Assembly (NCBI GenBank): GCA_004322325.1
Contig: SCTP01000352.1
Location: forward strand, 1-6,331
Length of the DNA: 6,331 nucleotides
Source of the DNA: Gammaproteobacteria bacterium
GTDB lineage: Bacteria; Pseudomonadota; Gammaproteobacteria; DSM-16500
Direction: 5' to 3'
Below are positions 1 through 6,331 of this stretch, in pieces (within the stretch, counting starts at the first letter, position 1; every line of letters starts with the position of its first letter). The position numbers were made by a program, and so were the translations under genes. Under the pieces are notes generated by a model. The model worked only from the letters and a program-made list of their open reading frames with translations. It did not search any database and was not told the DNA's origin.

Positions 1-170
1 GTTGTATGGACACCAGCATCGGTACGGCCTGCACAAAAGAGGAAAACAGGCTCATTCGCCACTTTCGCTAACGCTTCTTGCAACGTGCCTTGTACCGTTA
101 GTAGGTCACGCTGGGCCTGCCATCCATAAAAATTTTGTCCATTATATTCAATACCAAGAGCAATGCGCAT
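1..170 (-). CDS. truA: tRNA pseudouridine(38-40) synthase TruA, N-terminal part (3' end outside window)
   Basis: TruA converts uridines 38, 39 and 40 in the anticodon arm of many tRNAs to pseudouridine; it is a cytosolic homodimer. Only the first 56 codons lie in the window. They begin [11 protein letters not shown] and contain the family features in order: an early YNG..FYGWQ block (residues 9-18), a VQGTLQEAL helix (26-34), and the AGRTDAGVH signature (47-55). That signature carries the catalytic aspartate, Asp51 here, equivalent to Asp60 of E. coli TruA. The rest of the roughly 260-residue protein runs off the left edge. The ATG at 168-170 lies 4 nt after the stop of the FimV-like gene, and only a weak AGG is seen about 14 nt upstream, so translation may be coupled to the preceding gene. 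The position after asd and fimV matches gammaproteobacterial synteny. Confidence 0.96.
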   Translation of the reverse strand, partial: MRIALGIEYNGQNFYGWQAQRDLLTVQGTLQEALAKVANEPVFLFCAGRTDAGVHT

Positions 171-174
171 TCGT

Positions 175-510
175 TTAAATTAAACCTAGTAAAGTCCTAG
201 CTTCGTTTTGTTGCACATCGGTCCCTTGTTCAACAACGTGTTCGAGTATTTTCTTCGCCAGCAGCTTTCTACCCGTTTCGATATACGCACGGGCTAAATC
301 AAGCTGTGTTGCGACCACATCATCTCCCGCAATAGCGGAAAAGTCTTGTGAAGTGATGGTGAGGGGCTTACTTTTGCGAATCGCATTCACCATGGGAGGT
401 GGCGGTGATGGCGTTTTTTTAAATAGCAAATACATGCCTATCATGAAAACAGCCCCCAGCCCCATCACAATGGGAAGATTCAAATATTTTTCCAAAATAA
501 ATGAAAGCAT
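175..510 (-). CDS. fimV: Minimal FimV-like membrane protein (TM helix plus FimV C-terminal motif)
   Basis: This is a 111-residue protein. Residues about 12-30 form one hydrophobic membrane helix, followed by a KK pair (31-32) and a proline-rich linker (PSPPPP, 34-39). The C-terminal part, residues about 62-111, contains [18 protein letters not shown] and a second helix, the hallmark of the FimV C-terminal domain, a TPR-like motif. In full-length FimV/HubP proteins this domain is cytoplasmic and helps organise cell poles, twitching motility and type IV pili. The KK after the helix fits a cytoplasmic C-terminus. FimV proteins are usually several hundred to over a thousand residues, with a signal peptide, a periplasmic LysM domain and acidic repeats; none of these is present. 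The frame starts at an ATG 3 nt after the asd stop and shows no strong Shine-Dalgarno, so coupling to asd is likely. Family assignment rests on the C-terminal motif and on the position between asd and truA. Function in this reduced form is unknown. Confidence 0.85.
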   Translation of the reverse strand: MLSFILEKYLNLPIVMGLGAVFMIGMYLLFKKTPSPPPPMVNAIRKSKPLTITSQDFSAIAGDDVVATQLDLARAYIETGRKLLAKKILEHVVEQGTDVQQNEARTLLGLI

Positions 511-513
511 AAT

Positions 514-1527
514 TTATAAAAACTGCTTAATTAAACATTCCGCAATCTGAACACCGTTTAAAGCGGCCCCTTTACGCAGATTATCCGCAACAATCCAAAG
601 ACTTAGCCCATTTTCATGAGAAATATCTTCACGAACACGACCCACATAGACAAAATCTTTTCCCGCTGCATCTCGCGCAGGCGTGGCATACGGATAATCG
701 CCCGTAATCAATTTAACGCCTGGCGCGTGAGAAAGCAATTCTAATGCCTGCTTAGCCGTCAGCTTGTCTTTGGTTTCCAAGTGAACAGCGGCAGCATGAC
801 CACAAAAAACAGGTACGCGCACAGCGGTGGGATTAATAGCGAGTGTGGTATCCGCAAAGATTTTCTGCATTTCCCAGACAATTTTCATCTCTTCGCGTGT
901 GTAGCCATTCTCTTGAAAATCATCAATATGCGGCAATACATTAAAGGCAATTTGTTGAGAATATACTTTAGGTTGAATCGGCTCGTTGGCGAGTAACTGT
1001 TTGGTTTGTTCTGTTAATTCGATAATGGCTTCTTTTCCCGTCCCCGACACGGATTGATAAGTCGCCACATTGATGCGTGAAATACCCACGGCATCGTAAA
1101 TAGGCTTTAAACCAACCGCAATCGGAATGGTATTACAATTGGGGTTGGCAATAATATTTGCTTTACGATAATCAGCTAGCGCGCTTAAATTCACTTCTGG
1201 AATAATCAGCGGAACATCCGGATGATAGCGAAAAAAATTACTCTTATCGATGACCACATTTCCTGCTATCGCTGCTTTCGGCGCATATTCAGCTGCTAAT
1301 TGACTCCCAACACAAAAAAAAGCAATTTTACTTAACCGAAAATCAAAAGTAGCCAGATCATGAAGCGGGTATGCCTTACCTCGAAACTGTAATTCTTTAC
1401 CCACTGATTGCTGACTGGCTAAGAGATAAAGCTGCTTGACAGGAAAATCTCGCTCTTCCAATAACGACAAGATGGTGGTACCCACCAATCCTGTTGCCCC
1501 TATAATTGCTACTGCGTAACCCGTCAT
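514..1527 (-). CDS. asd: Aspartate-semialdehyde dehydrogenase
   Basis: Asd catalyses NADPH-dependent reductive dephosphorylation of L-aspartyl-4-phosphate to L-aspartate-4-semialdehyde. This is the branch point to lysine/diaminopimelate, threonine and methionine, and so also to peptidoglycan. The 337-residue length is normal for the Asd class found in Legionella and Gram-positives. Visible elements are the N-terminal Rossmann GATGLVG (residues 10-16), a phosphate-site Arg in SNFFR (Arg100), the catalytic cysteine in NPNC (Cys131), YQSVSGTG with the active-site Gln158, EEMK (Lys215), and RVPVFCGH with Arg237 and the catalytic His244. The start is the ATG at 1525-1527, not the GTG at 1552-1554 that also opens the frame: the ATG overlaps the hydrolase stop as ATGA, has a GGAG 8 nt upstream, and places the Rossmann motif at the usual distance from the N-terminus. 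Residues around the cysteine (CNTIP instead of the common CSTIQ) are mildly unusual, but the catalytic set is complete. Confidence 0.97.
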   Translation of the reverse strand: MTGYAVAIIGATGLVGTTILSLLEERDFPVKQLYLLASQQSVGKELQFRGKAYPLHDLATFDFRLSKIAFFCVGSQLAAEYAPKAAIAGNVVIDKSNFFRYHPDVPLIIPEVNLSALADYRKANIIANPNCNTIPIAVGLKPIYDAVGISRINVATYQSVSGTGKEAIIELTEQTKQLLANEPIQPKVYSQQIAFNVLPHIDDFQENGYTREEMKIVWEMQKIFADTTLAINPTAVRVPVFCGHAAAVHLETKDKLTAKQALELLSHAPGVKLITGDYPYATPARDAAGKDFVYVGRVREDISHENGLSLWIVADNLRKGAALNGVQIAECLIKQFL

Positions 1528-2399
1528 CGCGATTGCTCCACGCCTTGCAGCCACACGCTAATCGTCTCTCCCATCACTTGCGGGCAGCTTTCTTGTGCTA
1601 GATGCAGTTCTTCGCCAATATCCGCTATTTCTAAATTCGGCAAATTTTCTTTTGCCCACATGGCTGTCGCAATCGTGGTAACAAACCCGGGAACCGTATA
1701 AAGCATTAACTTGGGCAAAGAAGAGTGTGTTAATTTTTTTGAATACTGAGCAATCAGTTGGTCTATTTTCGTTTTTCCATCTCCTTTCGGCACCTCTTTA
1801 AGATATTGCATGATCGGTTTAGTCGCACCTGTTTGCATAAAAGGATTACGATAGGATTGCATTTCTTCCTCGGTTAACTGCCGCATGACTTCTTGCGGAA
1901 TTACTTTATCAATAAAAGAAGCGCCATTCAGCACGTTATCTTGCAAGTTGAACAATTGTTCTTGGAAGGGCAAGGAAATATCGTCACCGTTTAACGAACG
2001 CAGGAATGCTTCGTAAAACACTAATCCTTGACAATTTTTTTCATGCCGCATCGCATAATCAAAACCAATCACTGAGCCCCAACCGTGCATAATCAACGTG
2101 ATGCGTTTTAATCCTAATGTTTCAATGAATTTCTCAATGTACTTAATGTGATCGAAGACGGTATAAGCAATATCCGGCTTATCGGATTTACCAAAACCGA
2201 TTAAATCCGGTGCAATACAGCGGCCTAGTGGTGCTAAATGTGGAATAATATTACGCCACACAAAGCACGACATGGGCACACCATGCAAAAACAAGATCGG
2301 CTGACCCGATCCTGCTTCCACATAATGCATCTTGGATCCATAAACCTCAGCATATTGCGAGGGATAAGTCAGCCTTTCTATTATTTCTTCGTCCATCAT
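1524..2399 (-). CDS. Haloalkane-dehalogenase-like alpha/beta hydrolase lacking the nucleophile
   Basis: This is a 291-residue alpha/beta hydrolase that resembles the DhaA/LinB haloalkane dehalogenases along its whole length. Matching blocks are MHYVEAG (24-30), FLHG.P.S..WRNIIPHLAP (37-57), RCIAPDLIGFGKSDKPD (60-76), HGWGS (105-109), LTEEEM..YRNPF (175-187) and a terminal LH..QE (265-270). In DhaA the working residues, from memory of the family, are Asn41, Asp106, Trp107, Glu130 and His272. Here the equivalents are Val41, Gly106, Trp107, Glu130 and His266. The acid, base and tryptophan remain, but the nucleophile and the halide-binding Asn are gone, so hydrolytic dehalogenation by the known mechanism is not expected. 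No signal peptide is seen; it should be cytosolic. The first of two adjacent ATGs (2397-2399) is chosen because AAGGA sits 9 nt upstream. It starts 12 nt after the glutamate dehydrogenase stop and its own stop overlaps the asd start. Fold assignment is firm; function is unknown. Confidence 0.9.
   Translation of the reverse strand: MMDEEIIERLTYPSQYAEVYGSKMHYVEAGSGQPILFLHGVPMSCFVWRNIIPHLAPLGRCIAPDLIGFGKSDKPDIAYTVFDHIKYIEKFIETLGLKRITLIMHGWGSVIGFDYAMRHEKNCQGLVFYEAFLRSLNGDDISLPFQEQLFNLQDNVLNGASFIDKVIPQEVMRQLTEEEMQSYRNPFMQTGATKPIMQYLKEVPKGDGKTKIDQLIAQYSKKLTHSSLPKLMLYTVPGFVTTIATAMWAKENLPNLEIADIGEELHLAQESCPQVMGETISVWLQGVEQSR
1536..1539 (-). promoter_or_regulatory. Shine-Dalgarno site of asd, inside the end of the hydrolase gene
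   Basis: GGAG on the minus strand sits 8 nt upstream of the ATG at 1525-1527, within the hydrolase codons for Val-Glu near its C-terminus. It decides the asd start in favour of this ATG over the upstream GTG at 1552-1554. Together with the ATGA stop/start overlap it indicates translational coupling of asd to the hydrolase. Confidence 0.7.
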
Positions 2400-2408
2400 A
2401 ACGGTTCA

Positions 2409-2413
2409 TCCTT
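2409..2413 (-). promoter_or_regulatory. Shine-Dalgarno site of the hydrolase gene
   Basis: On the minus strand AAGGA lies 9 nt before the first ATG (2397-2399) and overlaps the TAA stop of the glutamate dehydrogenase gene (TAAGGA). The spacing favours the first of the two tandem ATG codons, giving a protein beginning MMDEE. An ATG directly overlapping this site (2407-2409) is out of frame with the hydrolase. Confidence 0.7.
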
Positions 2414-5400
2414 ATGCTGCTTGAGCAAAGTCAAATAATTCCCTTAATACCACGGAATACGTCACAAAACCAACTGTATCGCTGGATTTCACATCCGCGA
2501 GCAGTTTTTGCCAACGATCCATTAAAAATTGATAACGGTGAATCCAAATGTCGATTCGCTCTTCAATGCTTTTCTCTTTCGTATCTTTTATCTTCATGGA
2601 TAAGACACGGACACTGAGTTTGCGTTGGACACGATCCAAGTCATCACGGAAACCGGCACGAGCTAATTCATCCCATTGATTTTCAACCACGTAAGAATTC
2701 ATCAACTCTCTCAACCAATTTAATTCTAAACGGTTGCCGAGCAGATAATACGTTTTAGCGACTTCGAATAAATCTAATTCGTATTTATGCGCGGCTTCAG
2801 CAATATCCAGCGAAGTAAATAGCGTATTGCAAGCGGCGACACTTTTCGCTAGTTTTTCGGGAACCGCTTGTTCGATTAAATAATCTAGCGCAATATCGTG
2901 GGCTTCTTTGTCTGGACCATCTAACAATTGAGGTAATTGTGTAATGAGCTTATTGATAGACGGAGAAAAATCATCAATATTTTTCTGAATATCTAGACCT
3001 GGTTTTCGATTACGTAAAAACCAACGCGTCGCCCGACGGATAAGATAGTAAATTTGCAACATCATGCGGTATTGAATCATGGTGCTGATTTTGTAATCCA
3101 GAGAAGTAATCTGATGCCATAAATCTTCCAGGCGATAAATACTTTCTGCCACACAGAATGCTCGTACGATAAACGCTAGTGAAGCACCTGTTTCGCGTTG
3201 TAAGCGTTCGACAAAATTAATCCCCATGCGATCTGTGATGGCTTTACATAATTGCGTGGAGACAATTTCTCGACGCAGGCTATGTTCTTTGATGGCAGGC
3301 AGATAATTTTCTCGTAATGGTTTCGGAAAAGCGGTTAGTAAATATTTATCAAAATAAGCATCGTCTGGAATATTACTCAAGAGCAAGTCATGTTTTAAAT
3401 ACATCTTGCAATACGCCATCAACATCGCAATTTCGGGGCGTGTGAGGGGCTTGTTATTTGCTTTGCGCTCTAGCAAAGTTTTATCATCCGGCAGGTATTC
3501 TAATTCGCGATTTAAGTGACCTGCTTTTTCTAACTCGCTCATGTAATGCCGGAATAAGTCCATGGTTTGCTGTGAGACCGAGGCTTCTAAGCTCAGCATT
3601 TGCGTTTGATCATAATTATCCAGCAACACTAACTCACCCACTTCATTGGTCATTTTCTCGAGCAATTTATTCCGCTGCTCGCGAGTCATTTCTCCTTCTG
3701 CTATCAGGCGATTTAATAAGATTTTGATATTGACTTCATGATCTGAACAATCAACGCCTGCAGAATTGTCAATAAAGTCTGTATTCACAATACCGCCTTG
3801 CAAGGAATATTCAATGCGTGCTAGCTGCGTCATCCCTAAGTTGCCACCTTCTGCAATCACACGGGCTGTCAATTCGGAGGCGTTAACACGAATACCGTCG
3901 CTTGTGCGATCACCTACTTCTGCATGTGATTCTTCGGTGGCTTTCACGAAGGTACCGATACCACCGTTCCAAATTAAATCCACCGGTGCTCGTAGCATGG
4001 TACGGATTAACTCATTTGGCGTCATGCTATCTTGTTTCGTATCCAGCACTTGTTTCATCTCTGGTGTCAGCTTAATCGATTTCGCTGAACGTTCAAACAC
4101 ACCACCACCAGGAGAAATTAATTCTGGATTGTAATCCATCCACGTCGAGCGCGGTAAATTGAATAAGCGTTTTCTTTCTTCATAACTACGCGCAGGGTTA
4201 GGATTAGGATCTAAAAAAATATGCATGTGATTAAATGCACCAACGAGTTTGATATGCTGGGACATTAACATGCCATTGCCAAATACGTCACCGCTCATAT
4301 CGCCGATGCCAATCACGGTGAAATCATCTTTCTCTGGATCAATCCCTAATTCACGGAAATGACGTTTGACTGAGACCCACACGCCACGGGAGGTAATACC
4401 CATTTTTTTATGATCGTATCCCGCTGAACCGCCAGAAGCAAACGCATCATCTAACCAGAATTTATATTGCTGAGCGATACCATTAGCAATATCCGAAAAC
4501 GTTGCTGTGCCTTTGTCTGCTGCGACAACGAGATAAGGATCATCTTCATCATAACGAACGACTTTCGGCGGTGGTACAATCGTGCCTTCTTTAATATTGT
4601 CTGTGATATCTAATAAGCCACTGATGAAGGTGGAATAGCAATACACGACTTCTTTCATGTAATCATCACGGCTCATGGTCGGTGTTTGCAGTTGTTTAAC
4701 AACAAAGCCACCTTTCGCCCCTTCTGGCACAATCACCGTATTTTTCACTTGCTGGGCTTTCATCAACCCGAGCACTTCCGTACGAAAATCTTCACGTCGA
4801 TCCGACCAACGTAAGCCACCACGCGCTACTTTACCAGCACGTAAGTGCACACCTTCGACGCGGGGTGAATAGACGAAAATTTCAAATTTAGGTCTGGGTA
4901 AGGGTAAATCTGAAATAGCATTCGGATCAAATTTCAAAGAAATATAAGGCTTCGGACTGCCATTGGCAAAGGTTTGGAAATAATTCGTTCGCAGGGTGGC
5001 TTGAATGACTTCTAACAGTCGACGCAAAATGCGGTCTTCATCTAGACTGGTCACCTTATCTAAGGCTTGCTCTATTCCCGAAATTAATTCAGCAGGATCA
5101 GGATGTTGATGGCGCTGAATGACAGGATCAAAACGTAAGATGAATAACTGCACGAGTAATTTCGTAATTTCCGCATGATTGATGAGTGCTTGTTCAATAT
5201 AGTTTTGACTAAAGGTGAAGCCGGTTTGACGCAGATATTTAGTATAAGCCCGTAACATGGCAGTTTCTTGCCAGGTCAGATTGGATTCTAATACTAAGCG
5301 GTTAAAACCATCATTTTCAGCGTGATTAAACCAAATCTTAGTAAAAGCTTCTTGGAAAATATCTTTAACATTCTCGATATCCAATACTTTATTCACAGCA

Positions 5401-6331
5401 TACGTCATGTCAAAATCATTAATCCATACACAACTGCCGTCTTTAAATTTTACTTCATGTGGACGTTCACCAATAATGCGTAAACCCATGTTTTCTAAGA
5501 TAGGCAAGACATCGGACAAGACAATGGTTTCTTCAGCATGAAAAAGTTTCAAACTCACCGTATGACCATTATTTGAATAACTAAACAACATCCCTAGCGG
5601 ATGTTCTTTAGAAAGTGCTTCAATTTTTTCAATGTCTTCTAATGCTTCACGCGGCGAATACGATTCGATGTAACTCGCGGAAAAAGCTCGATGATAGCGA
5701 TTGAAATACTGCAGACCTTCCACTTCGCCAAAATGTTCGACTAATTGATCTCTTAATACATCTGACCAGGAACGTGCAATGGCAATGAGTTTATTTTCAA
5801 TTTCATCCACTTGATATTCGATCGGTGTTTTAGGGTTCACGCGGATAAGATAATGAATACGTGCTAGTACCGAGGCAGAAAAGTAAGTAGTGAAAGTACA
5901 TTCAAGGCCTTGGAACGCTTTCATCAAAATATCTTGCATCTCATACGCTAAGTCAGTCGTGAAGTTTTCGCGCGGCACATAGACTAAGCAAGAAAAATAG
6001 CGATAAAAAACATCACGTCGCACTAATAAACGCACACGCTTGCGTTCTTTTAACTGAATGATAGATAAAGTTAAATAGAATAAATCTTCATGTGTTGCTT
6101 GAAATAAATCATCGCGCGGTAACGTTTCTAGAATATGAACAGCTTCTTTGCCATCGTGACTATCCAGCGGAAAGCCTAATTCTTGTAATACCTTATCCAC
6201 CTTATGCCGCAAAAAAGGAATTTGTCGCGGGCTAGAGTTATAAGCAGTCGACGTATAAAGACCGACAAAGCGATGCTCGCCAATTAACTCCCCTTTTTCA
6301 TTAAACCGTTTGATGCCGATATAATCGGTAT
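2412..6331 (-). CDS. gdhB: NAD-specific glutamate dehydrogenase, large (GDH-180) class, N-terminus outside window
   Basis: It oxidatively deaminates L-glutamate to 2-oxoglutarate and ammonium with NAD+, a cytosolic and usually catabolic reaction. The window holds 1305 codons of a protein that is normally about 1,600 residues, so roughly 300 N-terminal residues are missing. The frame stays open to the right edge; the segment just inside it reads GEHRFVGLYTSTAYNSSPRQ, typical of the family's N-terminal region, so the TTG at 6210-6212 is internal and not a start. In window numbering, residues about 93-164 and 243-309 look like the second and third ACT-type regulatory domains. The catalytic domain spans about 445-905, with ARGGLRWSDRREDF (502-515), PEGAKGGF carrying the putative catalytic Lys539, the NAD-fold motif GIGDMSGDVFGNGM (674-687), and later NTDFIDNSAGVDCSDHE. 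The remainder is the helical C-terminal domain. I see no frameshift or missing motif. The symbol follows Pseudomonas usage. ACT domains suggest allosteric control by amino acids, as known for some relatives. Confidence 0.97.
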   Translation of the reverse strand, partial: TDYIGIKRFNEKGELIGEHRFVGLYTSTAYNSSPRQIPFLRHKVDKVLQELGFPLDSHDGKEAVHILETLPRDDLFQATHEDLFYLTLSIIQLKERKRVRLLVRRDVFYRYFSCLVYVPRENFTTDLAYEMQDILMKAFQGLECTFTTYFSASVLARIHYLIRVNPKTPIEYQVDEIENKLIAIARSWSDVLRDQLVEHFGEVEGLQYFNRYHRAFSASYIESYSPREALEDIEKIEALSKEHPLGMLFSYSNNGHTVSLKLFHAEETIVLSDVLPILENMGLRIIGERPHEVKFKDGSCVWINDFDMTYAVNKVLDIENVKDIFQEAFTKIWFNHAENDGFNRLVLESNLTWQETAMLRAYTKYLRQTGFTFSQNYIEQALINHAEITKLLVQLFILRFDPVIQRHQHPDPAELISGIEQALDKVTSLDEDRILRRLLEVIQATLRTNYFQTFANGSPKPYISLKFDPNAISDLPLPRPKFEIFVYSPRVEGVHLRAGKVARGGLRWSDRREDFRTEVLGLMKAQQVKNTVIVPEGAKGGFVVKQLQTPTMSRDDYMKEVVYCYSTFISGLLDITDNIKEGTIVPPPKVVRYDEDDPYLVVAADKGTATFSDIANGIAQQYKFWLDDAFASGGSAGYDHKKMGITSRGVWVSVKRHFRELGIDPEKDDFTVIGIGDMSGDVFGNGMLMSQHIKLVGAFNHMHIFLDPNPNPARSYEERKRLFNLPRSTWMDYNPELISPGGGVFERSAKSIKLTPEMKQVLDTKQDSMTPNELIRTMLRAPVDLIWNGGIGTFVKATEESHAEVGDRTSDGIRVNASELTARVIAEGGNLGMTQLARIEYSLQGGIVNTDFIDNSAGVDCSDHEVNIKILLNRLIAEGEMTREQRNKLLEKMTNEVGELVLLDNYDQTQMLSLEASVSQQTMDLFRHYMSELEKAGHLNRELEYLPDDKTLLERKANNKPLTRPEIAMLMAYCKMYLKHDLLLSNIPDDAYFDKYLLTAFPKPLRENYLPAIKEHSLRREIVSTQLCKAITDRMGINFVERLQRETGASLAFIVRAFCVAESIYRLEDLWHQITSLDYKISTMIQYRMMLQIYYLIRRATRWFLRNRKPGLDIQKNIDDFSPSINKLITQLPQLLDGPDKEAHDIALDYLIEQAVPEKLAKSVAACNTLFTSLDIAEAAHKYELDLFEVAKTYYLLGNRLELNWLRELMNSYVVENQWDELARAGFRDDLDRVQRKLSVRVLSMKIKDTKEKSIEERIDIWIHRYQFLMDRWQKLLADVKSSDTVGFVTYSVVLRELFDFAQAA

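Noticed and set aside
414..422. A-rich run in the FimV-like gene as a programmed frameshift site
   Set aside because: The run on the coding strand (TTT AAA AAA ACG) is not a slippery heptamer in the reading frame, and the C-terminal FimV motif follows in the same frame.
1314..1321. Run of eight A (T8 on the coding strand) as a slippage site or terminator
   Set aside because: It encodes Phe-Phe within asd, the frame on both sides matches the Asd family, and no stable GC-rich hairpin precedes it.
1528..1554. GTG at 1552-1554 as the asd start
   Set aside because: It adds nine residues before the Rossmann strand and lies inside the hydrolase gene; the ATG at 1525-1527 has the ATGA overlap and a well-placed GGAG.
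2400..2411. Promoter or terminator between the glutamate dehydrogenase and the hydrolase
   Set aside because: Only 12 nt separate the genes and they are occupied by the ribosome-binding region; no hairpin or promoter elements fit.
3458..4134. Plus-strand open frames of about 90-120 codons opposite the glutamate dehydrogenase
   Set aside because: They are antisense to highly conserved catalytic-domain coding sequence, have low-complexity, unrecognisable translations and no visible ribosome sites; they are shadows.
6210..6212. TTG as the start codon of the glutamate dehydrogenase
   Set aside because: The frame stays open to position 6331 and its translation there is clearly family-like (GLYTSTAYNSSP), so the gene is simply cut by the window edge.

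Overview
The window is a single, fully coding stretch of one operon, with every gene on the minus strand. Transcription runs from the right edge to the left edge: an NAD-dependent glutamate dehydrogenase of the giant (about 180 kDa) class, cut at its 5' end by the window; a haloalkane-dehalogenase-like alpha/beta hydrolase; aspartate-semialdehyde dehydrogenase (asd); a very small FimV-type membrane protein; and the first 56 codons of the tRNA pseudouridine synthase truA, cut at its 3' end. Spacings between consecutive genes are 12 nt, a 4-nt ATGA overlap, 3 nt and 4 nt. There is no room inside the window for a conventional intergenic promoter or terminator, and no stretch of 300 bases lacks a gene.

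The organism is most likely a gammaproteobacterium. The asd - fimV - truA order is a well-known gammaproteobacterial arrangement, as in Pseudomonas and Legionella, and the large NAD-GDH is common there. The moderately AT-rich composition and protein style suggest a Legionellales-like lineage, but this placement is a guess from memory of family sequences and not a search result.

The genes combine central nitrogen metabolism (glutamate to 2-oxoglutarate plus ammonium), the branch point of aspartate-family synthesis (lysine/diaminopimelate, threonine, methionine), a polar/pilus-type membrane protein remnant and tRNA modification. They may share only a transcript and not a pathway.

Most of the window is ordinary housekeeping DNA. 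Two things deserve attention. The hydrolase keeps the fold and most of the haloalkane dehalogenase signature, but it has glycine where the nucleophilic aspartate should be and valine where the halide-binding asparagine should be, so it looks like a pseudoenzyme or a repurposed enzyme. The FimV homologue is reduced to 111 residues: one membrane helix, a proline linker and the conserved C-terminal TPR-like motif, without the LysM/periplasmic region. I found no RNA gene, mobile element, CRISPR array or notable repeat.
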